This document shows positions 26,831 through 36,870 of a stretch of 64,000 bases of DNA, one piece after another. The stretch is from Blautia luti. GTDB lineage: Bacteria; Bacillota; Clostridia; Lachnospirales; Lachnospiraceae. A model generated the notes under the pieces. That model was not told the origin of the DNA. It was given only the letters and a program-made list of their open reading frames with translations, and did not search any database. Position 1 is the stretch's first letter. Each line of letters begins with the position of its first letter. The position numbers were made by a program, and so were the translations under genes. The stretch lies in contig NZ_AP028156.1 of the NCBI RefSeq assembly GCF_033096465.1, positions 2,870,501 to 2,934,500 of the forward strand, given 5' to 3'.

Positions 26831-27749
26831 AAATGCACCTCACATAGCCGTTTCCTGCCAGCCGCCATGGAATCTCTTTCTCCTGACATCTGTCCGTACA
26901 TTTCTCACATCGTGGAGCAAACGGACATCCCTGTTTCCTGTCTCTGGCATACGGCTGTACCCCGTCAATGTAATGAAATCCATTCTTCGGCATAGCCCTC
27001 CACAACGCTTTTGTATAGGGATGCCGCAGGGTTTCTTCCTTCGCAAAATCCTCTGCCATTGCATCTTCAACCGTATATCCTGCATAAAACACCTGAATCC
27101 GGTCTGCTGTCTCAAGTGCCAGTTCCAGATCATGGGTAATGATGAGTACTGCTGCCCCCATATCTGCAAGCTGCCTGAAATGCTCCATCGCACGTCTGGC
27201 AAGCTTCGGGTCCAGTCCCGGTGTCGGCTCATCTGCGATGACCAGTTTCGGTGTTTCGATCAATGCCGTGGAAATCATGATCCGTCTCGTCATTCCGCCT
27301 GACAATTCAAATGGATACTGTTCCTGCACCTTTTTATCCAACGAATACTTCTCAAAAATACGGTCGAGCTTTCTCTTCTTTTCCGGATCTTTTTTCCCTT
27401 TGCAGATTTGCTGTCCTACTTTCATAAGTGGATCCAGATAAGATGTACTCTGCGGAACCAGAACGATTTCTTTTCCACGAAGTTTCCTGATTTTTTTCTC
27501 TGTCAGCGGTTCCCCACAATATTGAATCCCGCCCTTCATGGATGCATTATAGGGCAGGATTCCCAATATTCCATGCGCCAGAAGACTCTTCCCTGAGCCG
27601 GAGGAACCCACGATTGCAACCATCTCCCCTGCACGAACCGTAACATTTAAATCGCTGATCACCGGAAGTTCCGTCTGATGCATTCCTTTCTGATACTGGC
27701 AGAAAGAAATCTTCATATGATTGATTTCCAGAATTTTTTCTTTTTCCAA
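26820..27749 (-). CDS. ABC transporter ATPase, DppD/NikD type (importer 1)
   Basis: 309 aa. Walker A GSSGSGKSLLAHG near residue 50, signature LSGGMTRRIMISTAL, Walker B VIADEPTPGLD, and the Cys-containing C-terminal extension CPFAPRCEKCTDRCQ characteristic of DppD/OppD (in relatives an iron-sulfur site). A TTG start is used, 9 nt after AGGAGG. It follows the second permease by 12 bases. Confidence 0.88.
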   Translation of the reverse strand: MEKEKILEINHMKISFCQYQKGMHQTELPVISDLNVTVRAGEMVAIVGSSGSGKSLLAHGILGILPYNASMKGGIQYCGEPLTEKKIRKLRGKEIVLVPQSTSYLDPLMKVGQQICKGKKDPEKKRKLDRIFEKYSLDKKVQEQYPFELSGGMTRRIMISTALIETPKLVIADEPTPGLDPKLARRAMEHFRQLADMGAAVLIITHDLELALETADRIQVFYAGYTVEDAMAEDFAKEETLRHPYTKALWRAMPKNGFHYIDGVQPYARDRKQGCPFAPRCEKCTDRCQEKEIPWRLAGNGYVRCIYDT

Positions 27750-27761
27750 TTCCCTGCCCTC

Positions 27762-28679
27762 CTATTCATGTGCACTGGCCGGATCAAGCAGCATACGGAG
27801 ATTTTCACCCATTGTAAAAAAGCATACTACTGTAAGGATCAGCATGATTCCCGGGAATAATGCAAGCCACCATTTCCCTGTCACCAGATATTTCATTGCC
27901 TCAGAGAGAATAATTCCGATTGCAGGCTGCTCATTCGACAGGCCAAATCCCAGAAATGTAATACTGGATTCATGGAGAATTGCATGAGGAAAAAGCAATA
28001 CCAGTCCTACAATAAACTGTGGCAACAGATGCGGCACCATATGTTTCATGGCAATATACAGGTTACTTTTTCCCAGTTTCTTTGCTGTTTTTATATAAAT
28101 CTGCTCCTTTAACTGCAGCACTTCCCCTCTGATCAGTCTCGCCAGAGAAGTCCAGTGTGTCAAAGCCACTCCAAGGATCACACCCTTTAATCCTCTTCCA
28201 CATGCCACGCAGATAAGGATCAGAAGCAGCATATGCGGGATTCCCATCACCAGATCAATAAACCAGGTCACAACAGCGTCTGCTGTTTTTCTCATTGTTG
28301 CCGAAACAACTCCCAGGATAAATGCCATAACTGCACTGAATGTAGCAGCACAGATTCCGATAATAATGCTGATAGAAAGCCCTCTGACTGTTCTGGCAAA
28401 CATATCTCTTCCAAGCCAGTCTGTTCCGAACGGATAACTCAGACAGGGTGGCAGATTCTTTCTGGAAAAGTCTGTTGCCTGTGCCGCTTCCTTACAGAAA
28501 AATCCACCGATACAGACAGCTGTCAGAAAACCTATTGCTACAATCAGGAAAACTATGGTTGTCTTTCTTCTGTTCCATCTCTTTTTTCTACATTCTTCTT
28601 CATCTCTTCTGTTTTCAACGAAACTCTTTTCAGGATATACATCTGATCTTTTTTCCGGAAATGCAGCCGCTTCTTTCAC
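27762..28679 (-). CDS. ABC transporter permease, DppC/NikC type (importer 1)
   Basis: 305 aa with a charged N-terminus, then six predicted helices, the DppC-type motif YPFGTDWLGRDMFARTVRG before TM2 and the coupling-helix EAA region LTHWTSLARLIRGEVLQLKE. A GTG start overlaps the stop of the first permease (GTGA) behind GGAGG. It forms the channel with the DppB-type partner. Confidence 0.88.
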   Translation of the reverse strand: MKEAAAFPEKRSDVYPEKSFVENRRDEEECRKKRWNRRKTTIVFLIVAIGFLTAVCIGGFFCKEAAQATDFSRKNLPPCLSYPFGTDWLGRDMFARTVRGLSISIIIGICAATFSAVMAFILGVVSATMRKTADAVVTWFIDLVMGIPHMLLLILICVACGRGLKGVILGVALTHWTSLARLIRGEVLQLKEQIYIKTAKKLGKSNLYIAMKHMVPHLLPQFIVGLVLLFPHAILHESSITFLGFGLSNEQPAIGIILSEAMKYLVTGKWWLALFPGIMLILTVVCFFTMGENLRMLLDPASAHE

Positions 28680-29671
28680 CTCACCACACCTCCTCTTCGT
28701 ATTCTTGGATCAATTACACCATAGAGAATATTCGCGATCAGATTCCCGCCAAACACAAATAAAGCACTGATGATCGTAATTGCCATCAAAAGTGGCATAT
28801 CGCTTCCAAGTCCCGCACTGACTGCTGCCTGTCCAAGCCCCGGATAGGAAAAAACCTGTTCTACCAGTACTGACCCGCCAAAGATTTCGCTGATTGAAGC
28901 AAACTGCAATGTCATGGCAGGTCCCAGCACATTGCGGAGTCCATGATTTCTGAAAATCTCCCAGGTACTCTCCCCTCTTGCTCTGGCAAAGAGTACATAA
29001 TCACTATCGCAGATATCGATCATTTTTTCTCTGGTGTGCATGGCAATATTGGAAATCCCGGTAACAGACAACGTCACTGCCGGAAGAATCGCATGACGCA
29101 CACGATCCAGAAAAGTAACTCCGCTGGCTTCCACACCAATTGGAACACTTAATCCAATCGGCAGTATCTTCATCCACACCCCGAAGATCATCAGAAGAAG
29201 CATTGCAATCCAGAAAGCAGGTGTACTGGAAATAAGCAGGCAATATCCTTTAATCACTTTATCAATCGGTTTTCCACGTTTCATTCCTGACAGAGCACCC
29301 AGCAGGAATCCGATCAAGCCTGACAGAACCCACGCTGTGATCATCAGAAACAGTGAATTTCCGAGTTTGACAGCAATCACTGTGGTTACTTTCTGACGGT
29401 AAAGGAGAGATACTCCCATATCTCCCCTTACAAAGTCTTTAAACCATGCCAGATACCGCTGCACCGGCGGCTTTCCCACGCCCCAGTATTCCTCAAGTTT
29501 CGCAATCTGCTCCTGGCTCATACTTCCAAGAGCAGTCTGTCCCACATTAGCTTTCAATGGATCAATGGGAGAAGCCGTCATAAGTGCAAATGCTGCAATA
29601 CTTACTGCAAACAGAAGCAGCAGCATTTTTATAAAATTTCTGAAAATAAATTTTCCTGTTGTACTGTTCAA
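28676..29671 (-). CDS. ABC transporter permease, DppB/NikB type (importer 1)
   Basis: 331 aa, six helices, with the DppB-type start (SPIDPLKANVG region) and EAA loop YVLFARARGESTWEIFRNHG. It lies about 106 bp behind the substrate-binding protein gene, separated by a degenerate tandem repeat, and overlaps the next permease. Confidence 0.88.
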   Translation of the reverse strand: MNSTTGKFIFRNFIKMLLLLFAVSIAAFALMTASPIDPLKANVGQTALGSMSQEQIAKLEEYWGVGKPPVQRYLAWFKDFVRGDMGVSLLYRQKVTTVIAVKLGNSLFLMITAWVLSGLIGFLLGALSGMKRGKPIDKVIKGYCLLISSTPAFWIAMLLLMIFGVWMKILPIGLSVPIGVEASGVTFLDRVRHAILPAVTLSVTGISNIAMHTREKMIDICDSDYVLFARARGESTWEIFRNHGLRNVLGPAMTLQFASISEIFGGSVLVEQVFSYPGLGQAAVSAGLGSDMPLLMAITIISALFVFGGNLIANILYGVIDPRIRRGGVVR

Positions 29672-29708
29672 AATATTTCTCCGATATTTATTTTTATATG
29701 ATTTATTT

Positions 29709-29790
29709 TCATATGAACTATTTCATGTGAACTGTTCCCATATACGCTATTCCCCATATGAGTTATTCCTATATAATCTATTCCCATGTC
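29709..29790. repeat. Degenerate 16-17-bp tandem repeat between binding-protein and permease genes
   Basis: About five copies of a unit like CATATGAACTATTCC follow each other, the last one reaching into the final codons of the binding-protein gene. The spacing is regular although individual copies differ by 3-6 bases. It may form a weak mRNA structure that sets the ratio of binding protein to permease, but that is inference. Confidence 0.55.
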
Positions 29791-31373
29791 CACTGATCTA
29801 CATTATTTACAATTGACCAGCCATGTCCATGCGGATGGATTTTCTGATCTGCGATCTTAAGACCGTCTTTCACGAAATACAGATGATCAATATTGCAAAG
29901 CCAGATCCAGGGGATATCACCATCCTGTGTAATCCCTGTCTCACCATCCCACTGTGCCTTTTTCCATAGATCATAAGAGCTCTCCAAATCACTGGATTCC
30001 AGTGCTTCATCCATATATTTATCAACTGTTTCATTGGAATACGGAGAATATTCTGCCAGTCCTGTTTCGCTCATCGTATGATAGATGTTGTAAAGTTCCA
30101 TCGGTGTATGTGCTCCCCATCCCCACACAAGCGGTTCTGATTCTGCTCTGGTATAAGCGGTATCCCAGTCAACACCCTCAGTCGTCACTTCGATTCCAAG
30201 TTCGGTAAGCTGATTCTTCGTATCTTCTGCCAGTGCCTGACGTACAGAATCAGATGCCGGATAAAGCATAGTCAGTTCTGCGCGGATGCCGTCTTTCTCA
30301 CGGATACCGTCATCCCCGGTTTCCCATCCTGCTGCGTCCAGAAGTTCCCTGGCCTTGTCCTGATCATATTCAACTTCTGCCTCTTCGTTATACCATGGCA
30401 TCTTGTCACATACACTGTATGCAGGTGTTCCGTAACCATTCAGTACATTCTGAATCATTTCCTCACGGTCAATTCCAATATTGATCGCACGTCTGACTTC
30501 CACATCACTGGTAAAATCATTTCCATAAGTTACGCCATCAATCTCTGCTGCCTCTGTTGCCGGAAGATTAAATCCACGGTTATCAACCGTCTGTACACTG
30601 AACAGATCGTATCCGTCCACAGTCATATCTGAATAAGAAGCTGCTGTATGTGCAACATCTACCGTTCCTGCCTGCGCTGCTGCCAGTGCCGCATCCTCTT
30701 CCATAAAAAGCACAGTCACTTTCTTCATCGTCGGTGCTTCTCCGTAATAATCCGGATTTGCTTCAAAAATGACCTGCTGTCCTTTATCCCACTGTTTCAT
30801 GATATAACGACCGGAACCAATCGGATTCTGACCATAATTTTCATCATATGCGTGTTCCGGTACGATTCCTACGATTGCCATAGTATACGGCCAGACAGCA
30901 AACGGAGTATTCATATGAAACTCTACTGTAGTATCATCCACTGCCACTGCTTCTTTCAGCATGGAAAAATCATTCACGGAGCTGTTGTCACGACAGTTAT
31001 TGTATGTAAATGCCACATCGTCTGCTGTCAGCGGCTCACCGTCTGTAAATTTCACATCATCACGGATTTTCACAGCCCATGTCAGTCCGTCTTCGCTTAC
31101 TGAATAATCGGTTGCAAGATCCATTCCTATGGACAGATCCGTGTTTGTAACAGTCAGAGTACTCTGAATCAACGGCTCGTGTACATGCTCTCCTGCTCCC
31201 CATCCATATGCAGGGTCAAAACCTGCTTCCGGTTCTGATGTTGTCGGCATTGTCACGATTACTTCATCTTTTCCTGTACTCTGTTCCTGCGCAGCATACA
31301 CTGCCGCAGTTCCTCCCGCAAATGAGACCGTCATACAGACCGCAGTCAGAATTGCCAGTAATTTTCTCTTCAT
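29778..31373 (-). CDS. Extracellular solute-binding protein, peptide/nickel family (importer 1)
   Basis: 531 aa, SBP_bac_5 family. The N-terminus KRKLLAILTAVCMTVSFAGG ends in a signal-peptidase I-like AYAA site; no lipobox Cys follows, unusual for a Gram-positive binding protein, which should be anchored. The core motifs (VKFTDGEPLTADDVAFTY, IGIDREEMIQNVLNG) are typical. The last 20 residues include HPHGHGW, a possible metal-ligand cluster that hints at nickel or metal-chelate uptake; direct evidence is lacking. GGGGGAACG precedes the ATG. Confidence 0.85.
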   Translation of the reverse strand: MKRKLLAILTAVCMTVSFAGGTAAVYAAQEQSTGKDEVIVTMPTTSEPEAGFDPAYGWGAGEHVHEPLIQSTLTVTNTDLSIGMDLATDYSVSEDGLTWAVKIRDDVKFTDGEPLTADDVAFTYNNCRDNSSVNDFSMLKEAVAVDDTTVEFHMNTPFAVWPYTMAIVGIVPEHAYDENYGQNPIGSGRYIMKQWDKGQQVIFEANPDYYGEAPTMKKVTVLFMEEDAALAAAQAGTVDVAHTAASYSDMTVDGYDLFSVQTVDNRGFNLPATEAAEIDGVTYGNDFTSDVEVRRAINIGIDREEMIQNVLNGYGTPAYSVCDKMPWYNEEAEVEYDQDKARELLDAAGWETGDDGIREKDGIRAELTMLYPASDSVRQALAEDTKNQLTELGIEVTTEGVDWDTAYTRAESEPLVWGWGAHTPMELYNIYHTMSETGLAEYSPYSNETVDKYMDEALESSDLESSYDLWKKAQWDGETGITQDGDIPWIWLCNIDHLYFVKDGLKIADQKIHPHGHGWSIVNNVDQWTWE

Positions 31374-31655
31374 TTTTTCGTTCCCCCTTTTGCTTTTTAT
31401 CCATGCACTCTGCTGTGTTTGCTGATAAATATACCGTTATTTTTTGTATATTGTGCATAACTGATTAGTGACAGTATATCATTATTCCAATACTGGCATA
31501 ACCGCCCATAGGGGATATTTACCTATTCATATATGGCATGATTCCACACATTTTTTCATACCGGAAAATCTCCCATAAAGGCAATATAGTCAGTCCATAA
31601 ACTTGTGCCATACAGCAAAAAAGAGACACAGGCCTCCAGGAAATTTCCCGCATAA

Positions 31656-31687
31656 AAAAAGTACTTCCATCTGCAGAAGTACTTTTT
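31656..31687. terminator. Terminator of importer 2 operon
   Basis: Perfect arms AAAAAGTACTTC/GAAGTACTTTTT with an 8-nt loop. It lies 24 bp after the last ATPase stop. The rest of 31374-31655 is the upstream region of importer 1; a TATACT near 31470 (minus) is a possible -10, with no convincing -35. Confidence 0.8.
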
Positions 31688-31710
31688 CATGAATACAAAT
31701 ATGCAATTAT

Positions 31711-32469
31711 TTATAATACCGAGTCAATCAACTTTCTTGTATAATCCATCTTTGGATGATTAATTATCTCATCCGGTGTTCCGCATTCCACAGTCTTTCC
31801 ATGATAAAGAACAAGAACTCTGTCACAAAATACCTGAACCAGAGCCAGATCATGGCAAATGAGAATAAAGGAAAGGTTTTCTTTCTGTTTTAATTCAATC
31901 AGTAACTCCAAGATCTGTTTCTGAACTGTCACATCCAGTGCACTGGTTGCTTCATCACAGATTAAAATGGATGGATTTACTGCCAATGCCCTGGCTATCG
32001 CAGCACGCTGGCACTGTCCACCACTTACCTGATGTGGATAGCGATCTGCGTATTCTTTTTCTAATCCACATTTTTCCAGAAGTTCCGCCACTTTTCTACG
32101 GGTCTCTGCACGGCTTAGTCCCATATTCCGCAGGCTTTCTCCAATTCCATCCCCCAGAGTACAACGAGGATCAAACGATTCCATCGGCATCTGAAATACC
32201 ATCTGCATATCTTGGTAGATTTCCCGAAGTTCTTTTCCTTTTACATGAGTAATATCTTTTCCTTTCAGAATCACTCTGCCCTCTGTGATACTCTCCAGAT
32301 GTGTAATCATCTTTGCGATCGTACTCTTACCGGAACCGGACTCACCTACGATCCCCAGACACTCTCCCTGTTCCAGTTCAAAACTGGTATCATCTACTGC
32401 CGTTAATGCCTTTTTCCCGGATATAAATGTCTTCGTAAGATGTTCTGCTCTTAAAATTGTATCTGTCAC
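31711..32469 (-). CDS. ABC transporter ATPase, DppF/NikE type (importer 2)
   Basis: 252 aa. Walker A GESGSGKST near residue 39, signature VSGGQCQRAAIARAL, Walker B ILICDEATSALD, H-loop ICHDLALVQ. Last gene of importer 2, with a strong terminator behind. It would pair with the DppD-type ATPase upstream. Confidence 0.88.
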   Translation of the reverse strand: MTDTILRAEHLTKTFISGKKALTAVDDTSFELEQGECLGIVGESGSGKSTIAKMITHLESITEGRVILKGKDITHVKGKELREIYQDMQMVFQMPMESFDPRCTLGDGIGESLRNMGLSRAETRRKVAELLEKCGLEKEYADRYPHQVSGGQCQRAAIARALAVNPSILICDEATSALDVTVQKQILELLIELKQKENLSFILICHDLALVQVFCDRVLVLYHGKTVECGTPDEIINHPKMDYTRKLIDSVL

Positions 32470-32526
32470 CTGTATGTTCCTCCTAAACTCTGATCTTCAT
32501 CCAAAGCCATTCCCAAATAAAAAAAC

Positions 32527-33342
32527 TCATGTATGTTCTCGCTTCAAATGAAGCACAGAATTCATCAACTTCTGCGTATACGGGTCCTGCGAATAATCCA
32601 GAACATTCTCCGTTTCTTCATAATCCCTGACAATTCCGTTCTGAAGTACCAGTATCCGGTCTGCCATTGCTCTTACCACACCGATATTATGTGTCACCAG
32701 AATCATCGCTGTGTGATATTCCTTTCGCATCAGCAGAAGTTCCTCTACCACCTGTTTCTGTACTGTCACATCCAGTGCACTGGTAGGTTCATCTGCAAGG
32801 AGAAGATTCGGGTGCATGATCATAGCAGTGCAGATTCCCACACGCTGGTTCATTCCTCCCGAAAGTTCAAAAGGATAACTGTCCAGCACACGTTCATAAT
32901 CATCCATACCGATTTTCTTCATAATCTCCCCGGCACGTATCAGGGTTTCTTTTTTCGATAGTTTTTCATGTGCAGATACAGCTTCATGTATCTGCACGCC
33001 AATTTTACGCACCGGGCAAAGCGCCGCCTTACAGTCCTGAAATACCATCCCGATTTCTGTTCCCAGATACCTGCGGAGTTTCTTCTCACTCATATCTGTG
33101 AGATTTTCACCCTGATACCAGATATCACCCTTTGTCACCAGACCTTCCTCTCCCAGAAGTCCCATGACAGCTTTAATGATCGTACTTTTTCCGCTTCCGG
33201 ATTCTCCCACAATACCGAGAATTTCTCCCTGTTTCAATTCAAAACTGACATCTTGGACTGTCGGCTCTCCATTATAACTGATCGTAACATGATCTACTTT
33301 CAGCAAAGAATCTGACATATTCTTCTCTTTTAAAGAATTCAT
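32527..33342 (-). CDS. ABC transporter ATPase, DppD/NikD type (importer 2)
   Basis: 271 aa from the ATG that follows GGGAG by 6 nt; an ATG at 33375 and one at 33318 are alternatives. Walker A GESGSGKST, signature LSGGMNQRVGICTAM, Walker B LLLADEPTSALD and ILVTHNIGVVRAM. The C-terminal Cys-rich extension of long DppD proteins is absent. A small hairpin (33382-33401) lies between it and the binding-protein gene. Confidence 0.85.
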   Translation of the reverse strand: MNSLKEKNMSDSLLKVDHVTISYNGEPTVQDVSFELKQGEILGIVGESGSGKSTIIKAVMGLLGEEGLVTKGDIWYQGENLTDMSEKKLRRYLGTEIGMVFQDCKAALCPVRKIGVQIHEAVSAHEKLSKKETLIRAGEIMKKIGMDDYERVLDSYPFELSGGMNQRVGICTAMIMHPNLLLADEPTSALDVTVQKQVVEELLLMRKEYHTAMILVTHNIGVVRAMADRILVLQNGIVRDYEETENVLDYSQDPYTQKLMNSVLHLKREHT

Positions 33343-33421
33343 TGTATTCTCCCGATTTTTACTGACACTCTCCATTATAGCAATCCTTTAAAATAAGGAT
33401 TTTCGTCATAGTATATAACTC

Positions 33422-34957
33422 TTACTGTACATCCAGATCCGCAGTAATTTCATAATAATCACAAGGATGTGCTGCCATTCCTGTTACATTGGCTTTCGTC
33501 ACGATTCCCATGTTCAGATGTGAAACAAAGAAATACGCATCATCGTCCAGAATCTTCTGCTGAAGTTCTACAGCCAGTTTTCCTCTCTCATCTGTATCAA
33601 AAGTCTGATGAAGCTGCTCTGTCAGTTTCGTTACTTCGTCATTCTGATAATTTCCATAATTCTTAGAACCAGTCACTGTACTGCTGAAAAAATATTCCGG
33701 ATCACCGGTAGGCGCTGTTGTTAAAGAGCTTACATAAACATCAAACTCTCCGTTTTCTGCATAAGTTCTGTGATCAGAAGTATTATTTACAGACACATCA
33801 ATTCCAATCTCTTTCAGAGTTGCCTGTGCATATTCCGCAAGCTTCGGCTGCTCCAGACGTGTCGGATAAGTAAGCCAGTTAATAGTCAGCTTCTGTCCGT
33901 CTTTATCCACATATCCATCACCGTCTGTATCTGTCCATCCTGACTCCTCCAGAAGTTTCTTCGCTTCTTCCGGGTCATAAGATACTGTTTCTACTGCATC
34001 ATTTCCATAGGTAAAGCTGCTCGGAAATGCTCCCTTTGCCGGGATTCCTCTTCCTTCCATGATCACAGAGCAAAATCCCTCTTTATCAATTCCCATTTCA
34101 ATTGCCTTACGCACATTCTGATCCTGAACAATTTCGGAATCCATGTTAAACTGTCCGAAGAAACAGCGGCTTGTAGCGCAGGAATTGATCGTATAATCCG
34201 GATTTCCGTCAAACAGAGAATAGTTATCATACTGAAGTCCATAAGTTCCCTGAATATCACCTGTCTGCAAGGCAGCAGTCAATGCACTTCCATCTGCAAA
34301 GGATTTGACTGTGATTTTATCTACATTTACCTCACCGCCCCAGTAATCCTCATTTTTTACAAGATCAATCTGAGTAGGTGTAACCTTCTCTGCAATATAA
34401 GGACCGGTTCCTGCTACATTGGCAGATCCGCCTTCTCCCTGAATACCATAATCCATATCTATGATCGCACCGTATGGATCTCCCAGATAATTAATGATCG
34501 CCGGGCATGGCTCTGTAGTATAAATAGTAAGTGTAAGCCCATCTGCTTCTATATGATCGATTTTCAGGTCATATGGTGCACGGTCATGAACTGTGATCAG
34601 ATCTTCCAGACATTCCTTTACAGCTTCTGCATCCATAGTTCGTCCACTGGAAAATTTCACTCCGTCACGCAGTGTGATCTTTACCGTAGTATCATCCACA
34701 AACTCATAATCTGTTGCAAGCCATGGCTCCACTTCCATATTATCGTTATATTTGAAAAGAGTTTCTCCCACACCATAGCGAAGTGCGCTCCATCCGGAAT
34801 AGTTATCATGAGGATTCAGTCCTGCATCTCCCATTTCTTCACTGTACCCGGTTGTCCCGTATACAAATGTTTTCTCTCCATCCGCAAACACTGTAGTTGA
34901 TAAACCTGCAATCAGCATAGTTCCTGTCAGTAAGGCTGCAAAAATTTTTCTTTTCAT
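33422..34957 (-). CDS. Extracellular solute-binding protein, peptide/nickel family (importer 2)
   Basis: 511 aa, SBP_bac_5 family, with signal peptide RKIFAALLTGTMLIAGLS cut near VFADG and no lipobox Cys, as in importer 1. Core motifs include VKFSSGRTMDAEAVKECLED and AIEMGIDKEGFCSVIM. Its ATG overlaps the permease stop (ATGA). The binding-protein gene stands third, after both permeases, which is less common than first. Substrate unknown (oligopeptide, nickel or other chelate). Confidence 0.85.
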   Translation of the reverse strand: MKRKIFAALLTGTMLIAGLSTTVFADGEKTFVYGTTGYSEEMGDAGLNPHDNYSGWSALRYGVGETLFKYNDNMEVEPWLATDYEFVDDTTVKITLRDGVKFSSGRTMDAEAVKECLEDLITVHDRAPYDLKIDHIEADGLTLTIYTTEPCPAIINYLGDPYGAIIDMDYGIQGEGGSANVAGTGPYIAEKVTPTQIDLVKNEDYWGGEVNVDKITVKSFADGSALTAALQTGDIQGTYGLQYDNYSLFDGNPDYTINSCATSRCFFGQFNMDSEIVQDQNVRKAIEMGIDKEGFCSVIMEGRGIPAKGAFPSSFTYGNDAVETVSYDPEEAKKLLEESGWTDTDGDGYVDKDGQKLTINWLTYPTRLEQPKLAEYAQATLKEIGIDVSVNNTSDHRTYAENGEFDVYVSSLTTAPTGDPEYFFSSTVTGSKNYGNYQNDEVTKLTEQLHQTFDTDERGKLAVELQQKILDDDAYFFVSHLNMGIVTKANVTGMAAHPCDYYEITADLDVQ

Positions 34958-35835
34958 TTCTTCTTTTCCTCTCTCTTATTCTTTGCTCTTTGTTTTGGAT
35001 CCATATAGTCTCTCAGTGTATCACCAAGAAGATTAAATATCATAACTGTTATAAAAATTGCCACACCCGGAGCCAGTACCATCCAGGGTGAAATCTGTAG
35101 CATACTCCGTCCATCATTGATCATGCTTCCCCATTCTGCTGCCGGAGGCTGTACGCCAAGTCCCAGAAAGGAAAGTCCCGCAAGTTCCATCATCATGGTT
35201 CCTATATCCAGGACTGCAGTTACCAGAATCTGACCTGCAATATTGGGCAGAATATGTTTAAAAAGGATCTTCGGTACACTGCTGCCTGACATTTTTACTG
35301 CCATCAGATAGGGCGAATCTTTCTGTGCCAGTGTCAGCCCCCTTGCAAGTCTTGCAAATTTCGGCCAGCCGATTACTGCCAGTGCAATGATCGCATTCTG
35401 TATTCCGCCGCCAAGAACCCCGGCAACTGCCAGTGCAAAGACAAGGCTTGGAAATGCAAGAAACAGATCTGAGATACGCATCAGTACAGTATCTGCAATC
35501 CCACCGCACCATCCGCAGATCAGTCCGATCACAGTTCCTGTAACCGTAACGATCGAAACAAGCAGGAGCGTCGCATAAATACTTGTTGTACTTCCCACCA
35601 GAACTCTTGAAAACATATCTCTTCCATAACGGTCTGTTCCCAGAATATGTTCCGGACCCGGCGGTTTCTGTGCCAGAAGAAGATCCTGCGCATAGGGATC
35701 ATACGGACAGAGCTTTCCGGCAACGGCGGCAACAATAAGTAAGATCAGTGTCAGTATTGTGAAGAAAATCAGTTTTTCCCTGATATGGTTTTTCTTTATT
35801 TTCTGTTTACGGACAGTAACTTTTTTTCCGCTCAT
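34954..35835 (-). CDS. ABC transporter permease, DppC/NikC type (importer 2)
   Basis: 293 aa with a Lys-rich N-terminus, a first helix, the motif PEHILGTDRYGRDMFSRVLVG and EAA loop IGWPKFARLARGLTLAQKDS. It overlaps the DppB-type gene upstream and the binding-protein gene downstream by four bases each (ATGA), so the first three genes are translated as a unit. Confidence 0.88.
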   Translation of the reverse strand: MSGKKVTVRKQKIKKNHIREKLIFFTILTLILLIVAAVAGKLCPYDPYAQDLLLAQKPPGPEHILGTDRYGRDMFSRVLVGSTTSIYATLLLVSIVTVTGTVIGLICGWCGGIADTVLMRISDLFLAFPSLVFALAVAGVLGGGIQNAIIALAVIGWPKFARLARGLTLAQKDSPYLMAVKMSGSSVPKILFKHILPNIAGQILVTAVLDIGTMMMELAGLSFLGLGVQPPAAEWGSMINDGRSMLQISPWMVLAPGVAIFITVMIFNLLGDTLRDYMDPKQRAKNKREEKKK

Positions 35836-36776
35836 GCCTGATCACCCCCTAATCTGACGCGGGGATCCAGGTAATGATAAATGATATCAGTAATAAGATT
35901 CACAACAACGTAAATAATCGCCATCCATGCGACATATGCCTGAATGATCGGATAATCTCTCATAGTAATAGCATCTACTGCCATCTTCCCCACACCATCC
36001 CACATAAAAATGGTTTCTACAATTGTGGTTCCACCCAGAAGACTTCCTATAGAAAGTGCAAGCAGCGTAATGATCGTAAGCATGGAAGATTTCATGACAT
36101 TTTTCCATATGATCACACTTCCTCTTACTCCTCTTGCCCTTGCACCTTTTACGTAATCTTTATTTAACTCCTCAAGTATCGTAGCACGCACCTGCCTAGT
36201 ATATTTAGAAGCCATTGAAATTGCCAGGGTTAAAGTTGGAAGCACAAGGCTCAATGCCTTATTATCTGTAGTGATGACCGGAAACCACCCCAGCCGTATT
36301 GACAGAAAATACATCAATACCAGTGCTGCAAAGAAGTTCGGCATAGAATTTCCGATAAAGCTGAAAAATCGTATCAGATAATCGATCAGACGGTTATGTT
36401 TTACTGCTGAAAGAATCCCCAGTGGAATAGAAATTAGCATTGTCAGTAATACAGAAGAAATCGTCAGAAGAATCGTAGCCGGAAGTTTTTCTATGAATGT
36501 ATCATAAACATCTCTTTTTGATACATAGCTCATTCCCATATCTCCGGTTGCCATTCCTGTGAACCATTTCGCATACTGGACAAGAAACGGCTGATCCAGC
36601 CCATATTCTTTCCTTGTCTCGTCAATTACTTCCTGCGAAACTGCCGCTCCTGCATTTTCATACATATAGGTAACAGCATCCCCTCCTGCCAGACGCATCA
36701 TGGCAAATGATAAAAAAGTGATTCCGATCAGAACCGGAATCAGCAGAAGAAGTCTTTTTACAATATATTTTATCAT
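35832..36776 (-). CDS. ABC transporter permease, DppB/NikB type (importer 2)
   Basis: 314 aa from the ATG after AAAGGAG; the frame extends six codons further without a ribosome site. It starts IKYIVKRLLLLIPVLIGITF, the usual first helix, and has the EAA loop KDYVKGARARGVRGSVIWK-like region. First gene of importer 2. A 7-bp dyad about 95 bp upstream and a LysR gene beyond suggest LysR control. Confidence 0.88.
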   Translation of the reverse strand: MIKYIVKRLLLLIPVLIGITFLSFAMMRLAGGDAVTYMYENAGAAVSQEVIDETRKEYGLDQPFLVQYAKWFTGMATGDMGMSYVSKRDVYDTFIEKLPATILLTISSVLLTMLISIPLGILSAVKHNRLIDYLIRFFSFIGNSMPNFFAALVLMYFLSIRLGWFPVITTDNKALSLVLPTLTLAISMASKYTRQVRATILEELNKDYVKGARARGVRGSVIIWKNVMKSSMLTIITLLALSIGSLLGGTTIVETIFMWDGVGKMAVDAITMRDYPIIQAYVAWMAIIYVVVNLITDIIYHYLDPRVRLGGDQA

Positions 36777-36870
36777 AAGTTCTCCTTTTTTCATGTGACA
36801 CTGTATACTCTTCCTGCAACATCACATCATGCGGATTTTACAGGATTTCATAACGTTTCAGTACTTTCAC

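Noticed and set aside
29709..29790. CRISPR-like array
   Set aside because: Repeats are contiguous and degenerate, without spacers, and no cas genes are present.
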